Below are positions 53,001-64,000 of a stretch of 64,000 nucleotides of DNA, piece after piece. Position 1 is the stretch's first letter; every line of letters begins with the position of its first letter. Position numbers and translations under genes: made by a program. Below the pieces are notes generated by a model. It had not been told where the DNA came from and ran no database searches. It worked only from the letters and a program-made list of their open reading frames with translations. The stretch comes from Branchiostoma lanceolatum (lineage: Eukaryota; Chordata; Leptocardii; Amphioxiformes; Branchiostomatidae). The stretch covers positions 29,748,958 to 29,812,957 of the forward strand of contig NC_089722.1 of assembly GCF_035083965.1 (NCBI RefSeq), in the 5' to 3' direction.

Positions 53001-53220
53001 CTAAGAGAAGTTAGCTGACAAAATTCTGCAAATTTCTTCTTGCAATTTCTTTCATACTTATCACCATCTACCAGTTGAGGCTGCGACTGTTACACCTACC
53101 TGCTATGTGTACCAGCTGTGCAGGGATATGTTTAGGTAGCCAGAAGTTCAGGTTGACTGCCACCATTCCCACCACGGCCACACCTACTGCATTCACGATC
53201 CACCCCATTGTCTCCAGCAT
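50080..53220 (-). CDS. SelU/PRXL2-like selenoprotein
   Basis: Four exons: 53220-53100, 51980-51862, 51307-51173 and 50358-50080; 654 nt, 217 residues with Sec. The N-terminus is hydrophobic (VGVAVVGMVAVNLNFWLP), a probable anchor or signal. Next come QAKELWKNHGAVIMAVRRPG, then in-frame TGA, then QLCRE. This is the redox motif position (Cys-x-x-Cys in the human PRXL2A form), so TGA most likely encodes selenocysteine 75 in a UxxC motif. Exon 3 gives ALGLSSLKPQLDQAGVPLYA and FQPYFQGKVFLD. Exon 4 gives RRFYGPHERW, EGEGRLLGGVFVVGSGNQGI and EEEFGHHANL. The family is thioredoxin-like/peroxiredoxin-like and acts in thiol redox control. Intron 3 to exon 4 region contains a LINE fragment. A 3' UTR SECIS is required but not confirmed. 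Confidence 0.88.
50815..51050 (-). mobile_element. LINE 3' fragment
   Basis: The minus frame reads SKAVEDEIHFISNCPFNDQE, then RKELFKEV, the zinc-knuckle-like C-terminus of LINE reverse transcriptase proteins. It is in the last intron of the SelU-like gene. Confidence 0.65.
51394..51423 (+). ncRNA. hammerhead-like core, best-preserved copy
   Basis: CTGACGA, A, then AGACAGC-CGAT-GCTGTCT (perfect 7-bp stem), then GAAA. It matches the conserved CUGANGA/GAAA core of hammerhead ribozymes. Stem I and the cleavage site are not convincingly present. Confidence 0.5.
51877..51879 (-). other. predicted selenocysteine codon (TGA)
   Basis: In frame within RRPG-TGA-QLCRE. The frame stays open on both sides through exon borders that keep family similarity. 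Confidence 0.85.
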
Positions 53221-53315
53221 ACCCCAGTCAGGTGGGGGTTATTCCACTCTCCCTGCAGAAAACATAAGAAAAGTCTGTGCTGTTAATCCAGCTACTGATA
53301 TAATCAAGTCAGCAA

Positions 53316-53535
53316 TACTGTAAATGCATTTAAGTTCACGGGGATTTGATTTAGCAGTAGAGAGAAAATAGAGTGTTCGAAGTGATTTTAAGTTCGCGTT
53401 TGAAACAATAGTAGCGCTACAGTCACATAAATGATAAAGGAAACGCTTTTCGTGGTGGTTTTAAGTTCACGGTAAAGAGTTCACCACGAAAAACGCAAAC
53501 ATAAAACCATTGCGAACTTTTCTGCATTTACAGTA
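53316..53535. mobile_element. mariner-like MITE, copy 3
   Basis: TACTGTAAATGCATTTAAGT at the left, TGCATTTACAGTA at the right, with the same internal GTTTTAAGTTC motifs as copies 1 and 2. Confidence 0.75.
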
Positions 53536-53704
53536 TTGAAATACCTTCTGACATGTTTCTATGTAAAATGTAGGTGAGTTTTAAAAATATCTTAAATTTG
53601 CTTGGAGCACAATTCCTGCTCCTTTAAATGACCATGGAACTTGACGGAACCTCCTTGAAGACATGACATACACTATGTATAAAGAAAGGTTCCCGAGTTA
53701 TTAT

Positions 53705-53780
53705 CTAAGAGAGCTTGCACCTTTAAAAAGCTTTAACTTGCACCTTTAAAAAGCTTCAAATTGTACCTTGAAAAAGCTTG
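53705..53780. repeat. minisatellite, ~26-bp unit, three copies
   Basis: GCTTGCACCTTTAAAAAGCT and variants follow each other three times. Confidence 0.8.
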
Positions 53781-54427
53781 CTCTGTGACTGCTCTGGCAA
53801 AAATGTACGTCAGGCCTCTAGTGCAGACTATTCCTTAACAATCTAATCTATTTGAACTTTCTGTAAGATGCCATGACTCCCACTGTTGCTAGGATACGGT
53901 TAGTTTGTACTTCTTTTAAAGCCAGAAAATGTCAGCGCCGGCGACCATTGTTGCTGGGGTAACCTACTAAAGACTCCTGTGGGTTTGTTTACCTTGGCAG
54001 GAGGACAACAGGAGGACTGAACTAATTTGCCTCCAAAGAAGACGTCAAGAAGACATTTCCATGAAAATCAAGTCTTTGTGACTGCCTCTCTCTGGGTATG
54101 TTTAAGTAAATATTGTTCAGCAGGGTAAGTCATGAGATGTCGTTGAATTAAACAGCATTATACTTGGGAAGGGTGATAAAGAATTCTCAGGTCTGTTTAG
54201 CTGCCTGACTTAGGAAAAATAACATTTAAAAATCAATTTAGCACTGGTTCCCTTCCAACCCACCCCACTCCAATGACTTATCATGAGTATTCATGTGAAA
54301 CAGACAAAAATCATATTACAGAGAGGGTGATGGCATTGCAACTGTCATATATATCCAAAGTAGTATACTGTAGAACTGAATACTAGACTAGTATAAAACC
54401 GTTATAACGTTATAGTCATGTATTTAA

Positions 54428-54928
54428 AGGCACCCAGAGCATTTTGTGAGGCTTGAAAACTGGAAATATTCTAGTTGCTGTAATCTTTATGAAATTGACA
54501 TTTAATGCCACTGTTTACTACATTTGCGTGCGGATTTCTTATCAAAAGTGCTCAAAAGTGGCACAAAAATAAGCTACTTGGTGACCTTTTAGTTGCACGC
54601 GCCTACTGTAAATAGACCGATACCATAGACCCGCCCATCTCCGTCAAAACGTAAAAATTCAAATTTAAAACATAAAAATGCAAATGTCTGACGGACATTT
54701 AGTCACTCTCTCATTGGTCGAACCGCTAATTGTGATGGACAGTCAGGGTCAGTCTATTAGGGCTTGGATTTTCTGTCAGTTCTCACCAGACAACGACATC
54801 GTATCTTTGCTCCTTTAATGTCGATATGTAATGGTATAGTGTTATTGAAACTTACCATATGTAGGTATGACTAGAAATTGGAGTTTTTTTATTCAAGTTT
54901 CAAGCCTCATAAAATGCTCTGGATGCCT
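54428..54928. mobile_element. piggyBac-type MITE, copy 2
   Basis: TTAA at 54424-54427 and 54929-54932. The ends are AGGCACCCAGAGCATTTTGT and its inverse (TAAAATGCTCTGGATGCCT). The first four bases match the element at 42267. Confidence 0.8.
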
Positions 54929-54949
54929 TTAAGAGGCCAGCACGCCCTC

Positions 54950-55160
54950 CCCCTCATGCCAATATTGTGACAGGTGTTATGCAGATCCTGAACTTACAAA
55001 ATTAAGTCCTGACTCCTAATACATCATGATTTTTTTCTCATACGTATACCGTCACGCCCCCCATGCCAATATTGCGACAGGTGTAATGCAGATCCTGAAC
55101 TTACAAATGTCCTGACTCCTGATATATCATGATTTTTTTCTCATACGTATACCGTAACAC
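54950..55160. repeat. two-copy tandem repeat, ~100 bp
   Basis: CATGCCAATATTG, then CAGATCCTGAACTTACAAA and TTTTTTTCTCATACGTATACC, twice in order. Confidence 0.85.
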
Positions 55161-58100
55161 AACTTCTGTTGCAAGCATTATTCAATTTTGCATCGTCCCT
55201 TTTGCAATGGATATAAGAGACGATTGAGAAATTAGGTCATTCCGAAATAAATTATAAATCAAAGCGTGAACAACCTTACGGACGTTGGCCTCTATTACAA
55301 CTTGATTACAAAGGTTACACAAATTTTATGTCCATGATGCGTGAACAACCATTACATGTAAGGCATCCGTATGGCATCTAAAGCTTACAAAATAAAGTCA
55401 AGCGACTCCTAAACGGTGGCAAAATGTCAGCAGTATCATAGGGAAAGATTTTTCTCACCTTCTATGAGAGACCATGTATCGGTGCACCGTTTTGTAACCT
55501 TTGATCAGGAAGCGACTAGCAGACGCCAACCTAATTCAGCGGGCAGCCATCTTGGAATGAACCAAACGTACACTTCTCTGGGGGTGAGCAGAACGGTCCA
55601 CTTCAATAGAAAGGGGTGGATTGGAGCAAGGACTAGGACTATATAACGTTGATTGGAGGGAAGTATCAGCCAAACTTAAGGCAAAACAAAGAAGATGTAA
55701 AACATTAACATTGAATAACAACACCATAAAATACAAAAATTCAAGAAATATGACTCAAAGATAAAACAAAGATTGAAATGATACAAATCAACTAAAGGTA
55801 AATTTGACAGGAAATATATGATTTTACCTTCAGGTGGACTAGCCCAACACCCTTCTGCTCTGTTTATTCTCACTCAAGCACACTTATCATGGTGACCAGC
55901 CCCTCCAGCTCTGTCCTGCCACTTGCTACATTATGTAATCGAAAACCACAGGGTGTGTGCTACATCTCCGGTAACCATGGTGACAGCCACCTGGTCCAGG
56001 CCATTGACCTTATTTGTTTGGAATGGAGGAAGAAACTGAGCAAAAACAATATGTTGCCCTTCCATAATGGTAACATAATAATAACAACACAATGAAATGT
56101 ACTGAAATTCAAGAAATATGACTATAGGGTAAAACAAGGAAGATCGTTAAACACAACACTAAAAATTGTAACGTTAAGTTTATATTTAACGTTAACTTCT
56201 TAATCAATTGATTATGGCCAGCTCAGCACCAAATAATCTTTATATCCTATCTCAGACAATGCAGCAAGGAATCCACATGAAACACAACACTTACAAGAAA
56301 CACTGTTAGCTTGACAGAACTTGAATGTATTGCATTATATTTTTTTTACAATCCTTATCAAGTGCTGTCTGTTAAAATGCCAGACAACACTCCAATGTAT
56401 CACAAAATTCGAGCTTAATACTTACAACTACAAACTCCACTCCTCCACATACAATGACCATACAAGGTTTGTCACGAATATGCAAATTAGCTATTTACTT
56501 AATGATGGCAAGACTGTTGAAAAACAACAGTGAGCAAATCCATCGTAATGACAATGGCATGTATCTGAAGAAGTAAGTTACAGACAGAGGCATTGGGGTT
56601 AAACTTTCTTTTGGACGATAGTTTTGTTGTTCTTCCCTTTTCCTCAATTCCTGGCAATATTTTTACATGAACATCATTTCTTTCCTTGTTCTCACCATGT
56701 AAATTGATTTTTTTGTCCTTTCATTCCACACCTCCGACCTTTTTGCCTGTTCTGGCACAGAAATAGTCGACTGTCCCAAAATGTCTGCCATGAAAACCAC
56801 TCTATATAATAGCCTGATTCCAACATAGTTCTCAGACTATCACTCGATACATATGATTTTTAAAAACTTTCAAACTTTGTCCATCACTGATAATCATTCA
56901 CTGTACTTTGTTTGATCCATGATAATACGCAAGATTACATGGTGGCATTTCATATTTACAGGTTTGCAAGAGCCAAACCTGTATTGTTGTAATGCTGCCT
57001 TCTGGCTGAGCTATACAAAAAAGGAAGTGACAAACTGACATCAGTGATGGACACATTGTGTCACATCGGTGTGCCAACTTTCTACATCGTCTTCAAGAAA
57101 ACCTTTAACACTGCATGAAAGAAGGACTTCTTTCAAGATTGCTGCTGAGAGAATACAGCAGTAAAGTTTTAAGACAACCATTTTTTCTGCGAGGAATGGC
57201 TTACAAGGGTAAACACATGACATCTCGTTAACATCTGCGATCTTTTGACGTACATTTTGCATCATTCCCACACCTACACAACACAAACCTTCCTATTTAC
57301 ATATTACTTATTTCAAGCACCTTCTGAGGAAAGGCAAGTCTCCGTTTGGCAGTAAACCATTGGCAACTACTTTGCTGATTTTGAAGGTATCAGATTCCAA
57401 ATTACAGCGCATGATTCTGATACAACTTACACTTCATTCACACTTCCCCTCTATAGCACTTACATGTACATTTTGTACAGTAATGTTGTCACAATAGTTT
57501 ACCCCATCCCACAATTTAACAGCCTACCCACAATTGGCCTTCAGTAAAACTTCCTTTTAAAAACGTCTTCATAGTAAGAAATCAAACTGACATTATCAGT
57601 GAAAGCATGATCATTCTGTATACATACTGTATCAGTTACACTTTAGATACACACTGTGTAAAAGCTTTTTTTCTACCTTGGTACATTGTACCTTCACCAA
57701 GGACAGTTGTGCAACATAGTGGTGCCACAAGCTATATCCTCCTGTAGGATTGGTCAATTGTGCTCTTGTGACATGCTAATTTAACCAATGATTTTGTCAA
57801 ATTTAAGGAATTTCAGTTGGTGAAATGTGCTATTCTAAGTATAATATTTTTCCACCAATGTGAACAACTTCCTTGTCCAAACAGTCTATGGATGGCATGC
57901 TATATCAACTTTGAACCTTCAAATGATGTAATTCAAGTCGTTTTGCCATATCTATATGAACATACATGTAGCTTGCTGAAAGATAATGCTTGGAAAGTTC
58001 TCTTTGCCTGTGGTACGTAGTCCAAAGCTGCTGAGATAACCCTGCTAAACTTCAAGCTTTATAACCTAGCCAATACTTTGTTAAACATCACTAGAATGTG

Positions 58101-60328
58101 ATACAAATCTGTCAGTCTATACAGACTAGGGCAATACTGCACAACGAAGAAAATCATGAAAAATCATAGCAGAAATAAAAGTAACTTAAAATTCATGCAG
58201 AAACAACAGATGAACATCTTGACAAATCCAGGAATATCTAGTCGTTTTATTCATCTCTTATACCCTGTTAAATATTTACATTTAGCTTTAGCGGCAGGAC
58301 ATACCTGTATACTGTGTGTGGGGGATATTTCTAGAGAAAATACTACTGACAGATACTTAAGATTTGACATTGATGTACAATTTATAGTATAATTAGATTA
58401 TCAAACATAATAATAATCATATTCTTTCCACGGGTGCATTTTCAACTGTCAAAAACGTGAGTAAAATAAGGACACAATCTTTTCAAATTTTCTTTTTGTT
58501 ATCTACTACATTTCTAACAACTACAATTTCCCGACACAAATTGACATTTACTTGATTTAAAAGTGGGTATATTTGACACCTGGGGACACTTATAGTTTGG
58601 CACCAAAGGATATATTGAGAAGGGGATGAAGGGACTAATATGCAATGTTTATTCACTGTGTGTGATACATACCACTGCTAGCAACCATGGCTGGTCTAGC
58701 CCCCCTCCCCCTTCCAACAAAATACAACATTGCTCAGGGAGTACCTTGGATAAGTTAGTGTCGTGTATCAGAAATATATAGAAAATTGTTCAGGCACTCT
58801 TAAATAGCCATCAGTTTGTATGTTACATTTCAGCTAGTTCTTCTGAGATTTGAAAAACAACTTTTACAATGGAGGAAGGGGGAGGGGGGTAGGTGCCAAC
58901 CATGTAGCGTGACAACACATAATTAGGACAACAGAAGCATGGAAAACCCATTATAACTACATACATGTTTATATTTCTGTACTTCACATGGGTTCTCTCT
59001 TTCTATTTCAAATGTGGCTTGAAGCTTTGCTCTTCTCTAAATGATCTCCAAGTTTGTTAGTAATGAAAACATTTTCACCATGATTATTTTTCATCTTTTC
59101 ATGTTATAATTACCCCAGCAAGACACTTTCTTGCCATATTGCATGTCTACACTATATAAATCTAATGCTATCAGTCAAACATTCCTTCTTGAATGATGAA
59201 CACAAAATTTACACCTAGGTAAAAGACACACAAATGGAATAAATATACTCTGGGATATTGTACAATGAAATAACCAAGGGGTTGACTGGGCCTACTACAT
59301 GTACATGAATAGGTTATTAGGCATACAAGGTACATGTTGCTTTTTGTGTAAGTACACAATAAACATTTCAACACTCCGTTAACAATCAGCAACATTTTCA
59401 TTCTTATACATGATTAGCTGGGATTGTGATAGAGTACTAGCATCTGTACAGGCATAACATCATCAATATTAAAGTAAGACACCTTTTGACTCTTTTTTCT
59501 AATCTCCATAGACCACTCTTATGCATACATGTACATGCATTGTGACAGAGTTTAATACAATACAGGTTTGGCTATCGCAAACCTGTAATAATCAAACATT
59601 ATGCAAATAAACAAGCAGATCTGACAAATGAGAAGAGCTTGACTGCTTGGACAAATTTTCATACCGAGGTTTAAGTTAGAAACCGTTACAATTAGCTCAC
59701 AGAAATGTAGATACAGTCTCTATTTAAAATATGTCATAGACATATAGCCTGTGTATTGTTGTGCATTTTCAAGCAGAGTGGAAATTTTAAGGTCAGCCGC
59801 TTACAATCTATACATTATGATTCACTTGCAGCACATACTGTAAAAAGTCCAATTTTGGCAAGTATTTTGTTTTGGCAGATTTGAAATCTATCCTGGTTAA
59901 TATAGATAATGGTAGTACAGATTAACCAGTCTGGGAAAATGTGACATGCCAAATCATTTGCGTGCCAGACCCAAAATGGCTAAAGTGTAGCCAGGCCAAC
60001 AGTAGTACAGTATCGTTGGCAAGAAGTTTGGATTCGATCTTCATTTTCTGACTATATATTACTGGTTATTAACCAGTATTTGAGGGTTCTGAATAGAAAG
60101 TACTGTAAGCTTTTCCAGATATTGTATCCTGTTTTAAATGCCAAACATCTTAGTCGACTGCTTGGAAACACCACTGTCATTATAACGTGAATATGCAAGT
60201 CTAGTATACGGAATCCTATATATACAGGGTTATGGCTACAATTATTTGGTACGCCACATCTTCACCATTCCTTCATCTGGAAATGGTCGTCCTCTTGGTA
60301 GAACACGATGGGTTCCGTGTTACCATGG

Positions 60329-63300
60329 TTACCACTGCTGGTGAGCCCGTATTTCTGTCTCATCAGCTGTTGTCTGTGTACCGCTGCCGCCCCTGCGCCA
60401 GGCTAAAGGGCAAAGGGTAAAGGTCAGTAAAGCTATGTCCTCAGAAAGTTTTTAAAAATTTAGAGTCATTTCCACAGCATATGGTGTATAGGGAGGTGCC
60501 CATCACCACCTTGTTAGCCCTTGGGCCTCACAGTTGTACAAGCATACAAATGTACAGCAGGGTCCACAGTGTGTTCAACTGCATACTCTTTGGTTTGACT
60601 CAGTTTAAGGGGGGACACTGCAAGAATATCACCCACTAGGCTGTTGCTACGGTTGAGTCCTCAGAGAGACAAACCCCCATTTTTGTATTGTAGAGCATAC
60701 CCTACACCAAAGCAACCCATTTCTGGAGACACAGTGCAATATTAGTTGTTACGCACACCTCACCCTAGTAAACTTTTCTGGGAAAATAAATGTATCCAAG
60801 CCCCTGGTTATCTGTGGCTGTTCATAACATTTCCCGTTAGGTGCTAGAAGTAATGTCTTCTGCCATTGTTATGTCCCTAGAAGACAACCCAGCTGGTAAA
60901 ACAAACTCATAAGTCTACCTAAACTGTGTACTCCTGTTGTTTGGGGACCTGTAAAACCCTCCCATATTTCCTGATCATGTGCTGTCGGCGAACATGCGCT
61001 GATCCTGAACCAGGCTGATGGGGCAAAGGTCACATGTCAGAGGACAAATATCATTAAACCCCACATCTTTCTCCAATATGCTGAAACAGTTCTACCTATT
61101 GATCACTCAATTAGTCTTTGCATAATCTTCTAATGCTGTAAATGCAGAAATGTTCGCGATAGTTTTATGTTTGTGGTTTTCGCCATGAACTCCTTACCGT
61201 AAACTTAAAACTACCGTGAAAAGCCGTTCCATTGTGTGACTGTAGCGCTACTATTGTGTCTGACGCGAACTCAAAACCATCGCACACTCCATTTTCTCCT
61301 TACCGCAAAATTAAATCCCTGCAAACATCTCTACATTTACAGTAACTATATTTATCATTGTTGCGGGTAACAGCAATAGAGCACACAGTTCTAGTTAGTG
61401 TTGGTTTTGTGGTACCTACCAGGGGCTCTATAAATGGTCGCTCTCTTTCCCTCTCATCTCTCTCCCTGTGATGTTCATCATGATCTACATATTACACAGG
61501 ACATACGAAATATCAATTTCAGTTCCTTCCACTGATATACATGTAAACACACTCACTCACTATCTGGTTTCATCGTTTTCTTTTATACAAAAAGTATATA
61601 CAAAAATATGTACTGAGATGTATGAAGCACAAAAGATACAAAACCCCACTAAAAAGTGTAGGCTGTGGTACAAGAATACCATTATGTGTAGTGTAAGTCA
61701 ACATGTTGAGACTCTAAATAAGGCAGATGCACAAAAATATAGGTAGTACACACCGTACAGAGTGCTACGGCTGTGAAAGAAGATGCCCTTACCGTCTATA
61801 TACTCTTCTTCCTCTAACAAATTAGCTGTTGAGGGTGCAGAAGAGTTACTGAGTCTGGGAGGAGGTTAAGGAAAAGAGAAGCTGAAACAAATCTACACAT
61901 TGTCACAAGATTTGGTGCAAAAATAAAGACCAATCTATCCATAACAATGGAACCTATTTCTTAGTCCGGAGCACTGATGAAGTGTTACTGATACAACCTT
62001 AGTAAGCTTAATCACACATAAAAATTCTACAGCAGCAAATAAAGGATACAGTTGTTTTCCACTGGGTTTTCCTCTCCTTGAGAATTTCCTAGCCAGCTCA
62101 TTGAACTTCTTTCTTGTGGCTGTATAGGAAAGACAGTAACAAATTAGTGTCATCATCAAAATCTATGGCATCTACATGCATTTTTGCTGATGGTTGATAT
62201 CAACACAATCAACTTTTTGCATATTCTGGTAGTATGGTGCTCTAATCCCCAAGACGGCGGCTTTTTACATTGGTTCAAGGCCACTAAATGTGTCACAAAC
62301 TCATAAAAACGGATTGACTACAAGTCCAAAAGGGATACAAAATGTTGCTTGCTTGATGTGTCATTTGTTTGAGCACCAATTCTTTATTTTGAGTTGAAAA
62401 TTTATTTGAGGAAAAGGGGATAAATTTCTACAGGTGGCACCAGTGCAGGATCTTCTTGAAATTACGGGCACGGCTACAATTTTACTTGCACATGCAAGTG
62501 GTATTTCGAGCCCTGCACTTGGTGCTGTGGAGTGACTTACATTTGCCCATGTGCTTCAGTCTCTCCTTAAACATGGCATCGTCATCCCTGAAGGCTCCCC
62601 CAGCTGCTCCCAGCCCGTCGCCATGGTGAAACCCGCCGTTTTCATGGACGGGCGGCAACGGAGGCATCGGACCTGCACATGGGACGACGGGGGAACAATA
62701 AATCAAACGTCTGACTAAATGTTAAAGATCACACTGATGTGGAAACTGTACCACGCCTCGATGGTGCAGGAATTTATCAAGTGCATGTAACTTCTTAATA
62801 AATGAGTTCTTTCAAGAAATCAATGGAAACAAACTACAGCACACTTACTTTGTACATTGCCAAATGTTAACGAAGTACATCAACCAGAACTCAACCAGCC
62901 TAGTAATACTGTGCTCTAAAAATCGTGCGCATGCAACTATGCAAATCTTATAACTTTACATCTACATGTAGCTATTAAATTATCATGTACTTAAATGAAC
63001 ATCGTACAAAATTGGATAATCCTACCAAATCGTGTACTTTACATCAACCTCCTTGTTTACATCAAATCATCCTACTTGTCATTGTGCAGCACTGTTAATT
63101 CATTCATTTTCATAGGGACTTAGTTTCACAATATAGAAAGGGAAAGAAGGTTTTCACAATGTTTGCAGTTGCAACAATTCTAATACATTGGAAACCCATA
63201 TTTGCAGTGTCATAATTTTGCGGCGGTCAGGTCACTGCATAAACAATCAAAATAAAACACTGCGAACAGTTCAAGATTTATTGTACATGTATCTTAATTG

Positions 63301-63909
63301 AAAGTATACTGTACCGTTTAAGTCTTTCCCTTCCAGTGGCGGGGGAGGGGGTGGAGGTGGGAGAGGGTCTCCAGTCTCTGTTCCCAGGGAACTGTGTCTT
63401 GTCGACCGTAATCGATCTGGGGAGAAAATATAAATGATAGAGATGTGAGACCTTGTCCTGTCCAAAATGGCCACTCCTTTACACTGTTATTGTTCTAATC
63501 CAAACTATATCATGTTCTGCTGCAACCACAAAATCAGACAAAGTGTTAAGCATAGGGGACAATCAAATTTACAAAATCACAGATGGCGAATATGAGAAAT
63601 CTCAGGGAACAATATTTCAGATTAGGAAAATAATACTTAGCTTAACTTCACATAGGTGTACACATTTAGATACTCAATGATCAATCTACAAACCATGATT
63701 TAGTAGAATTGTAAAAATGCACACATACATCATTTTTACACTAAAACCCCTTGGAGGTAACCCATAGCCCACATTGTGCTATATAATAGGCGTAATGGAA
63801 GAAGTACATGATCTAGTTCACACTTACCAAACAGGTTCTTTTTGGATGTCAAGAACAGTTCATACTCGGCAATCACCCTTACTTCAATCCAATTCAATAC
63901 CTTTCCCAT
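60329..63909 (-). CDS. unrecognised proline-rich protein, six exons
   Basis: Exons: 63909-63828, 63416-63315, 62672-62541, 62119-62050, 61854-61793 and 60402-60329. All phases agree; 522 nt, 173 residues. I do not recognise the family. The start MGKVLNWIEVRVIAEYELFL looks like a folded segment. It is followed by a basic stretch, a run of eight prolines (PLPPPPPPPPLEG), a PPLPPVHENGGFHHG stretch, DDDAMFKERLKHMG, a basic TRKKFNELARKFSRRG helix, an acidic LLEEEEYID, and the end TADETEIRAHQQW. There is no signal peptide or membrane helix, so it is probably intracellular, with poly-proline suggesting SH3/EVH1/profilin-type partners. The 5' end may be incomplete: a weak acceptor sits just upstream of the ATG, and transcription could begin beyond 64000. 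The last exon is also open in another frame, but phase favours this one. Confidence 0.6.
61134..61344. mobile_element. mariner-like MITE, copy 4
   Basis: GCTGTAAATGCAGAAATGTTC at the left (the first two bases have drifted from TA), ACATTTACAGTA at the right. It lies in the last intron of the unrecognised gene. Confidence 0.7.
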
Positions 63910-64000
63910 GATGAACACTGTCTACTAAGAACAAACTCTTAAAGATCCTCAAGACTCTCTCAGTTTAAGGATACAACTGGCCTCAAGACTGACACTGCAC

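Larger units (their letters stand above)
53221..60328. other. long intergenic region, no convincing exon
   Basis: Mobile elements and small tandem repeats are listed separately. The open frames seen here (55416, 57817 and 58156, for example) lack domain similarity, coding-type composition or splice context. Confidence 0.55.

Noticed and set aside
55536..55736. Minus-strand frame with AAGATGGCTGCCCG resembling a start context
   Set aside because: The frame stops after four codons and no downstream exon fits.
57817..58392. Two plus-strand open frames in the long intergenic region
   Set aside because: AT-rich composition, no conserved motif, no matching splice sites.
60232..60402. Alternative frame of the last exon ending HFQMKEW
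   Set aside because: It is open, but the preceding exon ends in phase 1, which selects the frame ending HQQW.

Overview
The window looks like nuclear DNA of an amphioxus (Branchiostoma). The evidence is indirect: many short phase-1 exons, extracellular domain mosaics (CUB, LDLa, FZ, kringle, CCP, TSP1, WAP), a Cys-loop receptor with the 45-nt and 110-nt exons typical of nicotinic receptor genes, a CYP2-type P450, a selenocysteine form of SelU/PRXL2, and introns full of inverted-repeat elements. I cannot name the species from sequence alone. All gene models are hand-built from exon/intron junctions and reading phase. None rests on a database search or transcript data.

Layout, left to right. 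967-4276 (+): 3' part of a TSP1-repeat, single-pass membrane protein with a PPPY tail. 5563-6075 (-): an orphan last exon of a fibrinogen-related domain abutting a LINE fragment. 7195-12967 (-): a seven-exon CYP2-like P450, intact except for one in-frame TAG. 14479-16338: a hAT-like non-autonomous element built of dozens of small palindromes and carrying an orphan histone-mRNA 3' processing signal. 16459-18123 (+): a small rhodanese-domain protein. 19762-35523 (-): a 19-exon gene, the main find. 38234-43997 (-) and 47154-48731 (-): two paralogous SP-TSP1-(WAP)-TM-PPxY proteins. 50080-53220 (-): SelU/PRXL2-like selenoprotein. 60329-63909 (-): an unrecognised proline-rich 173-residue protein.

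The main find is a Cys-loop ligand-gated channel subunit whose N-terminus carries signal peptide-CUB-CUB-CUB-LDLa-FZ-kringle-CCP before the ligand-binding domain. All 19 exons have consistent splice sites and phases and sum to 3384 nt (1128 codons including stop). These modules resemble those found elsewhere in separate proteins that cluster or assist neurotransmitter receptors: LEV-10/Neto-type CUB-LDLa, LEV-9-type CCP/WAP, and ROR/MuSK-type FZ-kringle. The gene therefore reads like a channel fused to its own synaptic organiser. That functional reading is inference.

The non-coding DNA is dominated by foldback elements and MITEs. At least three copies are hAT-type with exact 8-bp target duplications, two are piggyBac-type with TTAA, and four are mariner-like with TA. 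Others are tRNA-derived SINEs, Penelope-like 3' ends with hammerhead-like cores, LINE 3' fragments, and an AT-rich 8-mer satellite. From 53221 to 60328 I see no convincing exon.
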